Source of the DNA: a virus | IMG/VR virus record: IMGVR_UViG_3300047554_000428 | Coordinates: 1 to 34,475 of that record | Length of the DNA stretch: 34,475 nucleotides | Reading direction: 5' to 3' (one strand) | In this document: positions 1 through 6,705 of the stretch, one piece after another | Numbering within the stretch: the stretch's first letter is position 1 | How the letters are laid out: the number at the start of each line of letters is the position of its first letter | The notes under the pieces: generated by a model | Seen by the model: only the letters and a program-made list of their open reading frames with translations | What the model was told of the DNA's origin: nothing | Database searches by the model: none | Position numbers and translations under genes: made by a program

Positions 1-127
1 TTCCACCGAAGCATACGACTGAGTACCAGGAATACCCATAAACGATAGTGGAATGTTGAAAGCGCGAGCCATTTCCTCAACAGCGAAGCGGCGAGACTCA
101 ATGAACTGTGCAGAGTCGTTATCAACC
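1..127. repeat. Terminal direct repeat, left copy (circular-assembly overlap)
   Basis: Bases 1-127 are identical to 34349-34475. The portal reading frame continues without a break when the copies are merged, so the repeat marks where a circular or circularly permuted genome was cut. An overlap of exactly 127 bases is typical of a k-mer assembly overlap and is probably not a biological terminal repeat. Confidence 0.95.
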
Positions 128-876
128 TGAGTTTTGTTGTATTTAGCGCCACGAGTCAAAACACCAGTACGGTGAGCTTTACGCCAACCCTTGTGACGTG
201 AATCAAAAGTCTCAGCCAACTCACGAGCCTGATCACGAGTCAAAGGTTCCTGCACTTCAATGATGCCTTGAGCGGTAGCACCAGAACCAAAGAAACCAGA
301 AGCATACTTTTGCAAAGCCGAAGCCAAACCAAGAGCATCCTTCAAACGAGTGATACGACCAGTACCAACCAAAGCACCAGGTTCTAGCAAATCAGGTATG
401 TGCAAAATCTCCTCAGAGTTCAACATACGCTTTTCGCCATCAACCCGATACATTTTGCGACCAATGCCGTTACGGGTCACCTCAACAGTTTTAGGGTCTA
501 AACAGACTAGGTTTACGACCTCACCTGCACGGTCACGGAATACACGTACATAAGCGTTGCCCTGTACAAGCATCGAGATAAGAACTTGCTGATAATGTGC
601 CTGACGAGTCGTATCAACATCAGGTTGGTTCACCCATTGCGGTTTAGGGCGATACGGGCTACGAACACCATCCCTACGGATAAAAGTATCAATAGGCAAA
701 GTAGAAATAGTGTCAGAAATTAGGTTGACAGCAGAGAAGAAAGCAACAATCTGCATCGAGGTCTTGTCATCGATAATGACACCAGCCTCGTTAGAAATCT
801 CAACATCTGCACCAGATCCCCAAATGGTTTGGAAACTAACAGCACGTTCCTCACCATTGACCAAACGACCTAGCAT
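1..876 (-). CDS. Portal protein, N-terminal 292 residues (continues at window end)
   Basis: HK97-type portal, the dodecameric ring at one capsid vertex through which DNA is packaged and to which the tail joins. The frame opens at ATG 876 (MLGRLVNGEERAV) with GAGG six bases upstream. It contains the family-typical stretch with SAVNLISDTISTLPIDTFIR, a QGNAYVRV-like segment and a PLTRDQARELAETFDSRHKG-like segment. It runs off base 1 in frame and resumes at 34348, giving 432 residues in all, near the usual 400-450. The start overlaps the stop of the preceding 45-aa gene by one base (TAATG), indicating translational coupling. The position after the large terminase is canonical. Confidence 0.95.
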   Translation of the reverse strand, partial: MLGRLVNGEERAVSFQTIWGSGADVEISNEAGVIIDDKTSMQIVAFFSAVNLISDTISTLPIDTFIRRDGVRSPYRPKPQWVNQPDVDTTRQAHYQQVLISMLVQGNAYVRVFRDRAGEVVNLVCLDPKTVEVTRNGIGRKMYRVDGEKRMLNSEEILHIPDLLEPGALVGTGRITRLKDALGLASALQKYASGFFGSGATAQGIIEVQEPLTRDQARELAETFDSRHKGWRKAHRTGVLTRGAKYNKTQVDNDSAQFIESRRFAVEEMARAFNIPLSFMGIPGTQSYASVE

Positions 877-1013
877 TACTTACCTCGCTCCAAAGCCAAA
901 CCAAACAACACCGCACCAACACCAGCAACAATGAGGCCAGCGGGCGGGAAAATAAACGCAACACCGAGTGCTACAAGTGCAACACCAGAGGCTTGAAGGA
1001 TCGTAGCAAACAT
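876..1013 (-). CDS. Small two-helix membrane protein (45 aa)
   Basis: A 45-residue ORF, ATG 1013 to TAA 876, filling the gap between large terminase and portal. AAGGGCGG lies just upstream of the start. The protein is almost wholly hydrophobic, with about two membrane segments (residues 3-20 and 24-41) separated by FPPAG and ending in the basic tail ERGK. Tiny membrane proteins occur at this position in some actinophages, but I know no function. The one-base overlap with the portal start supports real translation. Confidence 0.7.
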   Translation of the reverse strand: MFATILQASGVALVALGVAFIFPPAGLIVAGVGAVLFGLALERGK

Positions 1014-1023
1014 AAAACCGCCC

Positions 1024-2553
1024 TTAGATGAAAAACTCAGGTACGCCCTGTTCTTCTATTCTACCTGCTGTTGCTCTATCTAGGGCAATGACCGCTGCAA
1101 CCGCGGCATCGATGCGCCGTTTAGAGGCACGGTTCTCTTTAACGATACGAATACCCATACTGTCAGTCTTAGTGACCGCATTTGACAAGTGACGAGTCAA
1201 CAAAGCATCACCATCATGTGTTAAACGCTTCTCAGTCACATAATCGAAGAACTTTGCACACGAAACAACCATACGTTTCGCTGAAGTAGACGGATATTCC
1301 ACAATTGGCACACCTTTATCCGCTAAAACCTCCATAGAACGCTGCCAACGGTACGGGTCACACGCAACTTCCAAAGTTTTAGGGAACTTTGCACAAAAAG
1401 CAAGGATTTCATCCTCAACTTCAGCAATATTTACACGCCAATTGTCATCATCACGCAATTCATCCTTCTCCCAAGCACGAACCATGAACACATGAGGTAT
1501 CTCACCATCACTTTTAGCGACAGTACAACCAACAATTACAGTCGTGTCACCAGAAAACGACCCGTCAAAGCCCAAAATAATCTCATCATCAGGCGAAGGC
1601 ACATAATCGCCCTCACAAGACTCCCAAGCGTTAGTAGGCAACCAAGTATTCATACTCGAAACCCATTGATTCAAACGCTTAGTACGGAACTCAGGCTCCG
1701 GAGTACGGTTCACCGCTGAAGCAAAGTCATCCGCTGACACAATATCGCCAAACCCAGGATTAGCCATCTCCCAAGCCACAGGGTCACGATAGTCCAAATC
1801 CTCAGGTGCTTCCCACCAAGCCATAAAGAAAGCAGGATCAATGATCTCACCACGAGCAACCTTCTGCCCATACTGATACAACTTGTAAGCAATCGAATCC
1901 TCACCAGTCGTATCCGTCTTCACACCCGCCGTAGTAATCGACACCAACTGAGCAATCTTGCCACGGTTACCCATAGCCAACGAAAACACGTCATACAACT
2001 CACGAGTACGGTGAGCATGAAGCTCATCCATAATCACACGGCTCGGGTTCAAACCTTCCTTCGAATACGCTTCAGCCGAAACAACCTTAAACACGCTATT
2101 CGTAGACGGCACATAAATAGAATCACGGTAAACCGTACACAACTCAGAAAGCTCAGTAGCCTCCAACATACGCTTCGCCTCACCAAACACGATGCGAGCC
2201 TGTTCCTTCTCAGCAGCAACCGCAATAACCTCGCCACCATTAATACCCTCAGCAAGCAACGAATACAACCCAATCGCTGCCGAAGACAAGGCGCTCTTAC
2301 CGTTCTTCCTGGGAACCCCTATCAGGGCCGTTTGCGCCAACAACCCACCATTCTCATCACGCGCATACAAATGCTTCAACAACTCAGTCTGCCAAGAACG
2401 CATCACCAAAGGCTGACCAGCCTTACCAGCAATACCATCCTTACCAATCGACCCAAAAGTTTCAGCAAACTCAGAAGCAAACTCGCCATCACCACGAGCA
2501 ATAGCCTCAGCAGAAACAGGAGTCAACCAACGAGGCGGCCAACTAGAGGTCAT
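1024..2553 (-). CDS. terL: Terminase large subunit (ATPase and nuclease)
   Basis: Motor that cuts concatemeric DNA and pumps it into the prohead. Numbering from a TTG at 2562, the ATPase domain has a Walker A-like GVPRKNGKS (82-90), Walker B VIMDE (176-180) and coupling motif SITTAG (208-213). The RNase H-like nuclease domain has the expected acidic residues in FDGS (D333), CDPYRW (D402) and RRIDAAVA (D485). I prefer ATG 2553 as start (509 aa) because AGAGG sits nine bases upstream of it, but directly abuts the TTG at 2562. It overlaps the 39-aa gene upstream by about ten bases and is followed by the membrane protein and portal. Confidence 0.96.
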   Translation of the reverse strand: MTSSWPPRWLTPVSAEAIARGDGEFASEFAETFGSIGKDGIAGKAGQPLVMRSWQTELLKHLYARDENGGLLAQTALIGVPRKNGKSALSSAAIGLYSLLAEGINGGEVIAVAAEKEQARIVFGEAKRMLEATELSELCTVYRDSIYVPSTNSVFKVVSAEAYSKEGLNPSRVIMDELHAHRTRELYDVFSLAMGNRGKIAQLVSITTAGVKTDTTGEDSIAYKLYQYGQKVARGEIIDPAFFMAWWEAPEDLDYRDPVAWEMANPGFGDIVSADDFASAVNRTPEPEFRTKRLNQWVSSMNTWLPTNAWESCEGDYVPSPDDEIILGFDGSFSGDTTVIVGCTVAKSDGEIPHVFMVRAWEKDELRDDDNWRVNIAEVEDEILAFCAKFPKTLEVACDPYRWQRSMEVLADKGVPIVEYPSTSAKRMVVSCAKFFDYVTEKRLTHDGDALLTRHLSNAVTKTDSMGIRIVKENRASKRRIDAAVAAVIALDRATAGRIEEQGVPEFFI

Positions 2554-2662
2554 CAATGTCAACCTCTACAAAACGAGCCGAATCAAAATAACGGCGAGCA
2601 ACAACCAAATCAACAATACGAATGTAAAACTCACGCCCAAAACGGAAACGCCGTTTAGCCAC
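2543..2662 (-). CDS. Small basic protein between terminase subunits (39 aa)
   Basis: A GTG-started ORF of 39 residues beginning MAKRRFRFGREFYIRIVDLV and ending VEVDIDDL. AAGAAGG lies seven bases before the GTG, a strong ribosome site. Its start overlaps the end of the small terminase by eight bases and its end overlaps the start of the large terminase by about ten, a tight coupling pattern. The N-terminus is very basic and the C-terminus acidic. I recognise no family; a packaging accessory role is only a guess from position. Confidence 0.6.
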   Translation of the reverse strand: MAKRRFRFGREFYIRIVDLVVARRYFDSARFVEVDIDDL

Positions 2663-3095
2663 GATCAGCCTTCTTAGCCAACAACTCTTCCAACTTACTC
2701 TTCGTCTTAACCGACACCAAACCCAAACGAGTTCTATCAGCAGGAGTAAACCCAAGCAAAGACAAATTCTTCACAATCTGCCCCTCAATATCATTCAACT
2801 GCTTCACCATATGCCACTCAGAAGGATTATCCAAAATATACTGGCGCAACCACTCACGGCGATCCAACTGCTCACACACCATCTGCACCAACTGAGTATC
2901 CGTACGAATCGAAATCCACAACTCACCCGCGCCAAAAATACTGTCCCAAAACTGCTTACCCGCAACACCCAACGGGCGCAACGGCTCACAATACCCATAC
3001 TCCAAAGGCGCAATCGCATCATTCAACTGCAACGGCCTACGCCCAGGATTTCCCTGAGCCATCTTCAACTCAACAGGCTTCACAACATTCGGCAT
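2655..3095 (-). CDS. terS: Terminase small subunit (P27-like)
   Basis: DNA-recognition subunit of the packaging motor. The 146-residue protein has the P27-family hallmarks: an early QGNPGRRPL (residues 14-22), a helical middle with FWDSIF, QLVQMVCEQLDRREW, and a C-terminal LLGFTPADRTRLGL followed by SKLEELLAKKA. It is the first gene of the structural operon, and no other gene lies between it and the terminator at 3496. The ATG at 3095 has only a weak GGTGG nearby; a second ATG at residue 12 (MAQGNPG) is possible, so the true start is not certain. Confidence 0.9.
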   Translation of the reverse strand: MPNVVKPVELKMAQGNPGRRPLQLNDAIAPLEYGYCEPLRPLGVAGKQFWDSIFGAGELWISIRTDTQLVQMVCEQLDRREWLRQYILDNPSEWHMVKQLNDIEGQIVKNLSLLGFTPADRTRLGLVSVKTKSKLEELLAKKADRG

Positions 3096-3490
3096 ACCAC
3101 CAGTCTACAGAAAGTTCTGAAATGCGAGTATTTACACACAGTTGTGGGCGGGGTGTCCAGTTGGAACCAAATTGGATCTTTGCCCCTGCCCCCCCGTTCG
3201 GGGGTGGGGGTGGTTGCTTCCAGGCGTGGCTAGGCGGGCGCTAGGCGGGTTCGTGTCCCAGGTTAGGGGGGTTAGGTTGTTTCGGGGGGTTCGTGGCGTG
3301 TACGGGCGTTTTACGGCTTCGATTTTTTGCCGTTTTTTGGGTGGTTTTGCTGTGTGCCTTGTAGCGGGCTTGAGTGTCGGGGGGTGCTGTAGGGTAGCGG
3401 GTTCGAGTGTTAGGGCGTGTACGGGCCGCGTGTGGCTTCGTGTTTGGTTCGTGTTTGGTTAGGGGTTTGGGTTTGTTTTGTTTTGGGTAA
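3096..3490. other. GT-skewed intergenic region upstream of terS; candidate cos/pac site
   Basis: About 400 bases without a convincing gene. The plus strand is overwhelmingly G and T, the opposite of the A/C-rich plus strand of neighbouring genes. It contains a G/C hairpin CCCCCG-TT-CGGGGG near 3190, TTGG-AA-CCAA near 3170, and short direct repeats: CTAGGCGGG twice (about 3230-3248), GGCGTGTACGGGC twice (near 3294 and 3413) and TTCGTGTTTGGTT twice (near 3437). The position just ahead of the small terminase is where packaging sites usually lie, and the structural-operon promoter should be here too. No specific cut site or promoter can be assigned. Confidence 0.5.
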
Positions 3491-3495
3491 AAGAA

Positions 3496-3527
3496 AACCC
3501 CCTAGGCCGGTTAGGGCTTCGGGGGTT
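3496..3527 (-). terminator. Intrinsic terminator of the early operon
   Basis: Inverted repeat AACCCCC (3496-3502) and GGGGGTT (3521-3527), with an inner CCTA/TAGG pairing. On the minus strand it is followed by TTCTTTT. It lies just below the last early gene (stop at 3543) and would separate early transcription from the terminase operon. Confidence 0.8.
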
Positions 3528-3542
3528 GCTTAGTGTGTGGCT

Positions 3543-3833
3543 TTATTCGTTTAGGTCACTATGGGAACACTCGACACAATAGCTAGTGCAGTTTTCGCGG
3601 GCTTCAATAGCATCCACAGACACGCCACAACTAAGGCACGAAATAGCCGCGAGTTCACCGCCGTGAGTTAGGTTGCGTTTCCATTCACCGTAAACCGCTA
3701 GACGGGCTGAATAAGCGCCGGTGATCTGTTCCGTTTCTCTAACTAGGTTGATAGCTTCGAGGGCGCTGTTAGCCCATTCATAGGTAACGCCTTTAGCGTG
3801 TTGAATAAGGTAATACTTTTCTTCAGTAGTCAT
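3543..3833 (-). CDS. Zinc-ribbon-like small protein (96 aa)
   Basis: Last gene of the small-protein island. The first 60 residues are probably helical (YYLIQHAKGVTYEWANSALE). The C-terminus holds CLSC (C66, C69) and C82, C86, C89 in NCTSYCVEC, a probable zinc-binding ribbon. No family recognised. The start at 3833 is fixed by the repeated island leader (A-rich, AAAAGGAAAAAG before ATGACTAC). A terminator lies 16 bases beyond the stop. A role in host takeover is inference from position. Confidence 0.8.
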   Translation of the reverse strand: MTTEEKYYLIQHAKGVTYEWANSALEAINLVRETEQITGAYSARLAVYGEWKRNLTHGGELAAISCLSCGVSVDAIEARENCTSYCVECSHSDLNE

Positions 3834-3847
3834 TTTTCTTTTTCCTT

Positions 3848-3931
3848 TTATTTTCTGGCAATTGTCTTGAATGGTATGCCTAAGGCTACGAATAGCACCC
3901 AGGCAATGGCTGAAACGATTATTTTGCCCAA
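3848..3931 (-). CDS. Possible single-pass micro-membrane protein (27 aa)
   Basis: A short TTG-started ORF beginning one base after the stop of the gene at 3933. It encodes one hydrophobic helix (IIVSAIAWVLFVALGI) followed by PFKTIARK. It fills the only gap of more than 50 bases here and resembles the 50-aa membrane protein at 5686-5838 in being a hydrophobic helix with a basic end. The ribosome site is weak and the start is not ATG, so it may not be translated. Confidence 0.35.
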   Translation of the reverse strand: MGKIIVSAIAWVLFVALGIPFKTIARK

Positions 3932-3932
3932 T

Positions 3933-4394
3933 TTATAGCGCCCGTTTCCAGTTCACTAGCTTTTCGTGGGCGGGGTGCAGTTCTTCACGTTGCCCTAATA
4001 GTTCAATAAATAGGGCTTCGAACGGGCTAGACAATTCCCCGCCCGTGATAGCGGTACGAATGGCGCGAGCTGCCGTAATGTGGCCGTTTTCTTCAAGATA
4101 GGCGATAACGTCTAGCGCCCCGCGGTTCCATTCCTCGAGTTGTGCCTGTTTGATAGTTAGCAAAGTAGTTGTCACAGTTTCGTTTGCGTGTGGTTCCTGT
4201 TCGGGTTCACGCTCTAGCGTGTTCCAAACGTCATTGATTAGCTCGAAGTGTTCGCAATTGGTAGTGAAGTCTTCACATTTTGGGCAACGTTCATTTTCAA
4301 AAAATTCGGAATACGCTTCGCCCGCTTCTTCTTCAGTATTCACCCCGTGAATTAGTAGCGTTTGAACGATTACGTTCGCGGTGTAGGTAGTCAT
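3933..4394 (-). CDS. Hypothetical protein with a Cys-rich motif (153 aa)
   Basis: Starts with MTTYTANVIV after the repeated island leader. The N-terminal half carries CPKCEDFTTNCEHF (about residues 37-50), a potential metal site. The C-terminal half is predicted helical (EEWNRGALDVIAYLEENGH, then FEALFIELLGQREELHPAH). No recognised family. Transcribed with the flanking zinc proteins; a regulatory or anti-host role is plausible but not shown. Confidence 0.8.
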   Translation of the reverse strand: MTTYTANVIVQTLLIHGVNTEEEAGEAYSEFFENERCPKCEDFTTNCEHFELINDVWNTLEREPEQEPHANETVTTTLLTIKQAQLEEWNRGALDVIAYLEENGHITAARAIRTAITGGELSSPFEALFIELLGQREELHPAHEKLVNWKRAL

Positions 4395-4414
4395 TTTGTT
4401 TTTTCCTTTTCTGG

Positions 4415-5137
4415 CTAGTAAGTGGGTTCGAATTGTTCGCCTTCATAGGGGCTGCCACAATTTAGGCATTTATCATTTTCGATACGGTTCACGGGGATTC
4501 CGTCTCTATCTGCCACGTCAACCGCGCCGTAAATAGTTATTTGTGAAGTGTCTGAATCACATTCGGGATTAGTGCAGTATAGGCCACAGTCACCCGCGCC
4601 CCCTAACAGGTATGCCCAAGCCCATTCCACGTCACCTTCGTTTATTTCGAAAATTTGTGGGTGAGTGTAGCCGCCGCGAACATCCGCGCCGCCGTGTACC
4701 TGTAGCAAAACGAACGGTTTGTCAGCATAACTGAAAACGTAGCCTTGAAGCACGGTATCCAGAAAGTTTTCCCAATTGTAGGTGTTGAATCCGTTATCAT
4801 CTTTTATTTCGCCGCCGATAGCTTCAAGGGCTTCGAGTTGGTCATCAAGCGCCCAGGGTGAACGCTCTGAATCTTCGTTGAAAAAGTCAACTAGCGCCCG
4901 CTGTAATTCTTCAGCTAACGGGGTGAGTTCGATACGGCGTTTCAGATAGTCGAACGTATTTAGCGAAATACAGCCGTATTCATCTATTTCGCCCGTGGCA
5001 CGGTTTAGGAATAAGTCAACCCCTAGGGCTTGATTTTGCTGCCACGCGCGGCCATTAGTGCCACCTGAATCTAAAAAGTGTGTGCCCGTGTTTTCAAAAA
5101 ATAGGTCTATAAGTTTTTGTTCGGTTTTGGTAGTCAT
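4415..5137 (-). CDS. Conserved phage protein with DSGG and HGG motifs (240 aa)
   Basis: Largest protein of the island. It matches a widespread but uncharacterised phage family by its HFLDSGGTNGRAWQQNQ segment (residues 20-36), NWENFLD (121-127) and VLLQVHGGADVRGGYTHP (143-160). A C-terminal cysteine set (C184, C188, C193, then CLNC at C224/C227) may form a zinc site. The function of the family is unknown to me. The start follows the repeated leader; 20 bases separate its stop from the next gene. Confidence 0.85.
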   Translation of the reverse strand: MTTKTEQKLIDLFFENTGTHFLDSGGTNGRAWQQNQALGVDLFLNRATGEIDEYGCISLNTFDYLKRRIELTPLAEELQRALVDFFNEDSERSPWALDDQLEALEAIGGEIKDDNGFNTYNWENFLDTVLQGYVFSYADKPFVLLQVHGGADVRGGYTHPQIFEINEGDVEWAWAYLLGGAGDCGLYCTNPECDSDTSQITIYGAVDVADRDGIPVNRIENDKCLNCGSPYEGEQFEPTY

Positions 5138-5151
5138 TTTCTTTTTTTCCT

Positions 5152-5385
5152 TTACTTAGTTAGTTGTTTGAATAGTTTTCTAGCTTCGGTGAGTGTGTTG
5201 AACGATTCCCAAAAGTATTCGCCGGAAATGTTGCCTTGAACGTGGTACACGTCATCACGGTACAGCCGAACGGTATAAAAGTCTTCGCCCTTCGGGGTGA
5301 ATGTTTCCAAGTAGCCACAGGCGAACGAATAGGCGGTTAGGCTGCCGTTTTTGTTTCTAAACTTCGGGGTTTTGTAGGTAGTCAT
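5152..5385 (-). CDS. Hypothetical small protein (77 aa)
   Basis: Begins MTTYKTPKFRNKNGSLTAY after the repeated leader. The sequence suggests a small beta-rich fold with alternating hydrophobics (YTVRLYRDDVYHVQGN), then a helix ending FNTLTEARKLFKQL. No metal ligands beyond one cysteine. No family recognised. It sits between two zinc-type proteins in the same operon. Confidence 0.75.
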   Translation of the reverse strand: MTTYKTPKFRNKNGSLTAYSFACGYLETFTPKGEDFYTVRLYRDDVYHVQGNISGEYFWESFNTLTEARKLFKQLTK

Positions 5386-5397
5386 TTTTTCCCTTTT

Positions 5398-5685
5398 CTA
5401 TTGGTATTCGTTGCAATCGTGCTGTAAATCGTGGCCACATTCGAAAAATGAAGTGATAAAACGGCAGTTCGTACACGCTGCCACCGGCGTACCCGTGAAA
5501 CGGGCATTGTAAAAACTGATCCATTCGGGCGCGGGTTCGGCACATTCATCATCTTCAAAGTTTTCGATTTCAAGTTCGGTTCGACAATTCAAACATTCAG
5601 CCAATACGAAGTCGCTAAAGCCCTTCAAATAGGGTTCGCTGATTTTTTCTAAAAATTCGTGTTCGCAATTGATAACAGTATTCAT
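5398..5685 (-). CDS. Cysteine-rich zinc-ribbon-like protein (95 aa)
   Basis: Contains nine cysteines, including C7, a CLNC knuckle (residues 31-34), CTNC (71-74), and CGH with DC near the end, suggesting one or two zinc sites. Acidic overall in the middle (IENFEDDECAEPAPEW). It follows the 50-aa membrane protein with no intergenic base (TAA then ATG) and lacks the repeated leader, so it is probably translated by coupling. No known family recognised. Confidence 0.75.
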   Translation of the reverse strand: MNTVINCEHEFLEKISEPYLKGFSDFVLAECLNCRTELEIENFEDDECAEPAPEWISFYNARFTGTPVAACTNCRFITSFFECGHDLQHDCNEYQ

Positions 5686-5838
5686 TTACAGCACCGCCCT
5701 AAGAAACTTCACTAGGCCGACAACTAAGCCGGTAAAGAATACGCCGATACCGGCAACCGATAGCCACAAAGGTACGGTCATAGTCTCGACAATTTGAATA
5801 AACGCTAATACGGCAATAAACGCGCCCGCGGTTTTCAT
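5686..5838 (-). CDS. Small two-helix membrane protein (50 aa)
   Basis: ATG 5838 to TAA 5686; start and upstream stop overlap as TAATG, and the next gene begins directly after the stop. Two hydrophobic stretches, about residues 5-17 (GAFIAVLAFIQIV) and 24-42 (LWLSVAGIGVFFTGLVVGL), end in KFLRAVL. The packing with its neighbours argues that it is real. Function unknown; small early membrane proteins in phages are often involved in superinfection exclusion or host membrane effects, but nothing specific shows it here. Confidence 0.65.
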   Translation of the reverse strand: MKTAGAFIAVLAFIQIVETMTVPLWLSVAGIGVFFTGLVVGLVKFLRAVL

Positions 5839-6038
5839 TAGTTACCCCCCTTAGCACTTGGTTCTACCTGTTCGGGGTGAACCGCTAAAAAGTGTTTGAA
5901 GTATTCCAAACTTTTTTTGTTTTTCACCGTGATTTTTAGTGAACAACTAGGGCAAGTCATAAAAACGCGGTTTTGTTCATCCACGTTATACGCCGCCCAG
6001 GGGTAAACGTATCCGACAATTTTGGTTTTGGTAGTCAT
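5838..6038 (-). CDS. C2H2-like zinc finger protein (66 aa)
   Basis: First gene of the island downstream of the SOS-box region. It has CPSC (C29, C32), about 16 residues, then HFLAVH (H49, H54), the ligand order of a C2H2 finger, which suggests DNA binding. It begins MTTKTKIVGYVY after the repeated leader (AAAAGGGAAAAAAATG). Being promoter-proximal and finger-like, it could act as an early regulator; that is inference. Confidence 0.8.
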   Translation of the reverse strand: MTTKTKIVGYVYPWAAYNVDEQNRVFMTCPSCSLKITVKNKKSLEYFKHFLAVHPEQVEPSAKGGN

Positions 6039-6083
6039 TTTTTTCCCTTTTCTTGAGTGTCAACCATTCGGCTAACGTGTCAA

Positions 6084-6112
6084 GTCTGCCACGGCGTAGG
6101 GGATTGAGTCAA
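6084..6112 (-). promoter_or_regulatory. Candidate promoter of the zinc-protein island
   Basis: On the minus strand TTGACT (6112-6107), then about 18 bases and CAGACT, a fair match to an actinobacterial vegetative promoter. Two further TTGACA hexamers lie at 6083-6078 and 6063-6058. The first island gene starts at 6038. Hexamer matches only; the -10 element is poor. Confidence 0.3.
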
Positions 6113-6175
6113 CATTTTGCAAAACTTTTTTTCGGCGTGTTTGCTAGGCGTTTAGGGGGTGAGGCGGGCGCGGGC

Positions 6176-6193
6176 TTCGAACACCTGTTCGAA
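6176..6193. promoter_or_regulatory. LexA/SOS-box-like operator 1
   Basis: TTCGAACACCTGTTCGAA, an inverted repeat with 8-base arms and a 2-base centre. It contains CGAAC-N4-GTTCG, the core of the LexA box of Actinobacteria and other Gram-positives. It lies upstream of the zinc-protein island in a gene-free stretch. Confidence 0.75.
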
Positions 6194-6210
6194 TGAGTCA
6201 CCCCGCCTGG

Positions 6211-6228
6211 TTCGAACACTTGTTCGGA
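6211..6228. promoter_or_regulatory. LexA/SOS-box-like operator 2
   Basis: TTCGAACACTTGTTCGGA, again with the core CGAAC-N4-GTTCG, 35 bp centre to centre from operator 1. On the minus strand a -10-like TATATAGGAT (6256-6247) lies just upstream, so LexA bound here could block a promoter firing into the island. Confidence 0.72.
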
Positions 6229-6264
6229 TCGAGGTTTCGTGTCAGAATCCTATATAGGCTCTTT

Positions 6265-6378
6265 AACCAGATTTTAACCAGATTTTTGCTTAATGCGGTT
6301 TTAACCAGATTTTGACCAAATTTTCCCTATATGGCGTTTGAACCAAATTTTTTGTTAAAGGCGATCTGACCAAATTTT
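6265..6378. repeat. Iteron-like direct repeats (six 11-mers)
   Basis: Six same-direction copies of (A/G)ACCA(G/A)ATTTT: 6265-6275, 6276-6286, 6303-6313, 6314-6324, 6341-6351 and 6368-6378. Copies 1-2 and 3-4 are exactly contiguous. The last copy ends next to the stop of the HNH gene. Clustered A/T-rich direct repeats in an intergenic region suggest a replication origin with an initiator, or operators for a phage regulator; no initiator gene is recognised. Confidence 0.75.
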
Positions 6379-6705
6379 TTAAACTTTATTGCCACGTTTA
6401 CGATTGCATGAAGCGTGAGCTGCTCGCAACTCTGCCTGGTCACCGTGTTCGGCAGGATTCACGTGGTCTGCTTGCCAAGGATCGTCATGTTTTGCGCCCT
6501 CACCACAGATCCAACATACGAGGGCTGTGGCACGAACAAGGGCGGCACGTTTACGGTATGCGCCAGAGTATTGTCCGGTGTTTTTCTTTACTTCTGCCCG
6601 TTTGATGTTGTGTAGTTGTTCGACCAGATTTTGGTGATAGTCGCAACGGTTACCGCCTGTGGTGAGTTTGCCACAGTCGAGGCAAGGTTTAGGGAAACGG
6701 CTCAT
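6379..6705 (-). CDS. HNH endonuclease
   Basis: Metal-dependent DNA nuclease of 108 residues. An N-terminal zinc motif (CLDC, then CDYH) is followed by a basic linker and the HNH core: CWICG (about 69-73), the DH of WQADHVNP (about 85-90) and the final HASCNRKRG (about 97-105). Size and layout match free-standing phage HNH proteins, which nick DNA in packaging, recombination or homing. Here it lies beside the iteron region rather than next to the terminase, so a role at the origin or in DNA mobility is as likely as packaging. Four-base overlap with the FmdB-like gene. Confidence 0.88.
   Translation of the reverse strand: MSRFPKPCLDCGKLTTGGNRCDYHQNLVEQLHNIKRAEVKKNTGQYSGAYRKRAALVRATALVCWICGEGAKHDDPWQADHVNPAEHGDQAELRAAHASCNRKRGNKV

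Larger units (their letters stand above)
3831..6053 (-). repeat. Repeated translation-initiation leader, five copies
   Basis: Five island genes start with the same module: AAAAGG(A/G)A, an A-rich spacer, then ATGACTAC (Met-Thr-Thr). Copies sit immediately upstream of and across the starts at 3833, 4394, 5137, 5385 and 6038; each is about 25 bases. Genes between them (starts 3931, 5685, 5838) lack it. The copies agree better than the proteins do, so the cassette seems to have been copied or selected as a strong unstructured ribosome site. The interval given spans all copies; it is not continuous. Confidence 0.75.

Noticed and set aside
2011-2658. Plus-strand open frame opposite the large terminase
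   Set aside because: Same A/C-rich complement artefact; the minus frame has all the terminase motifs.
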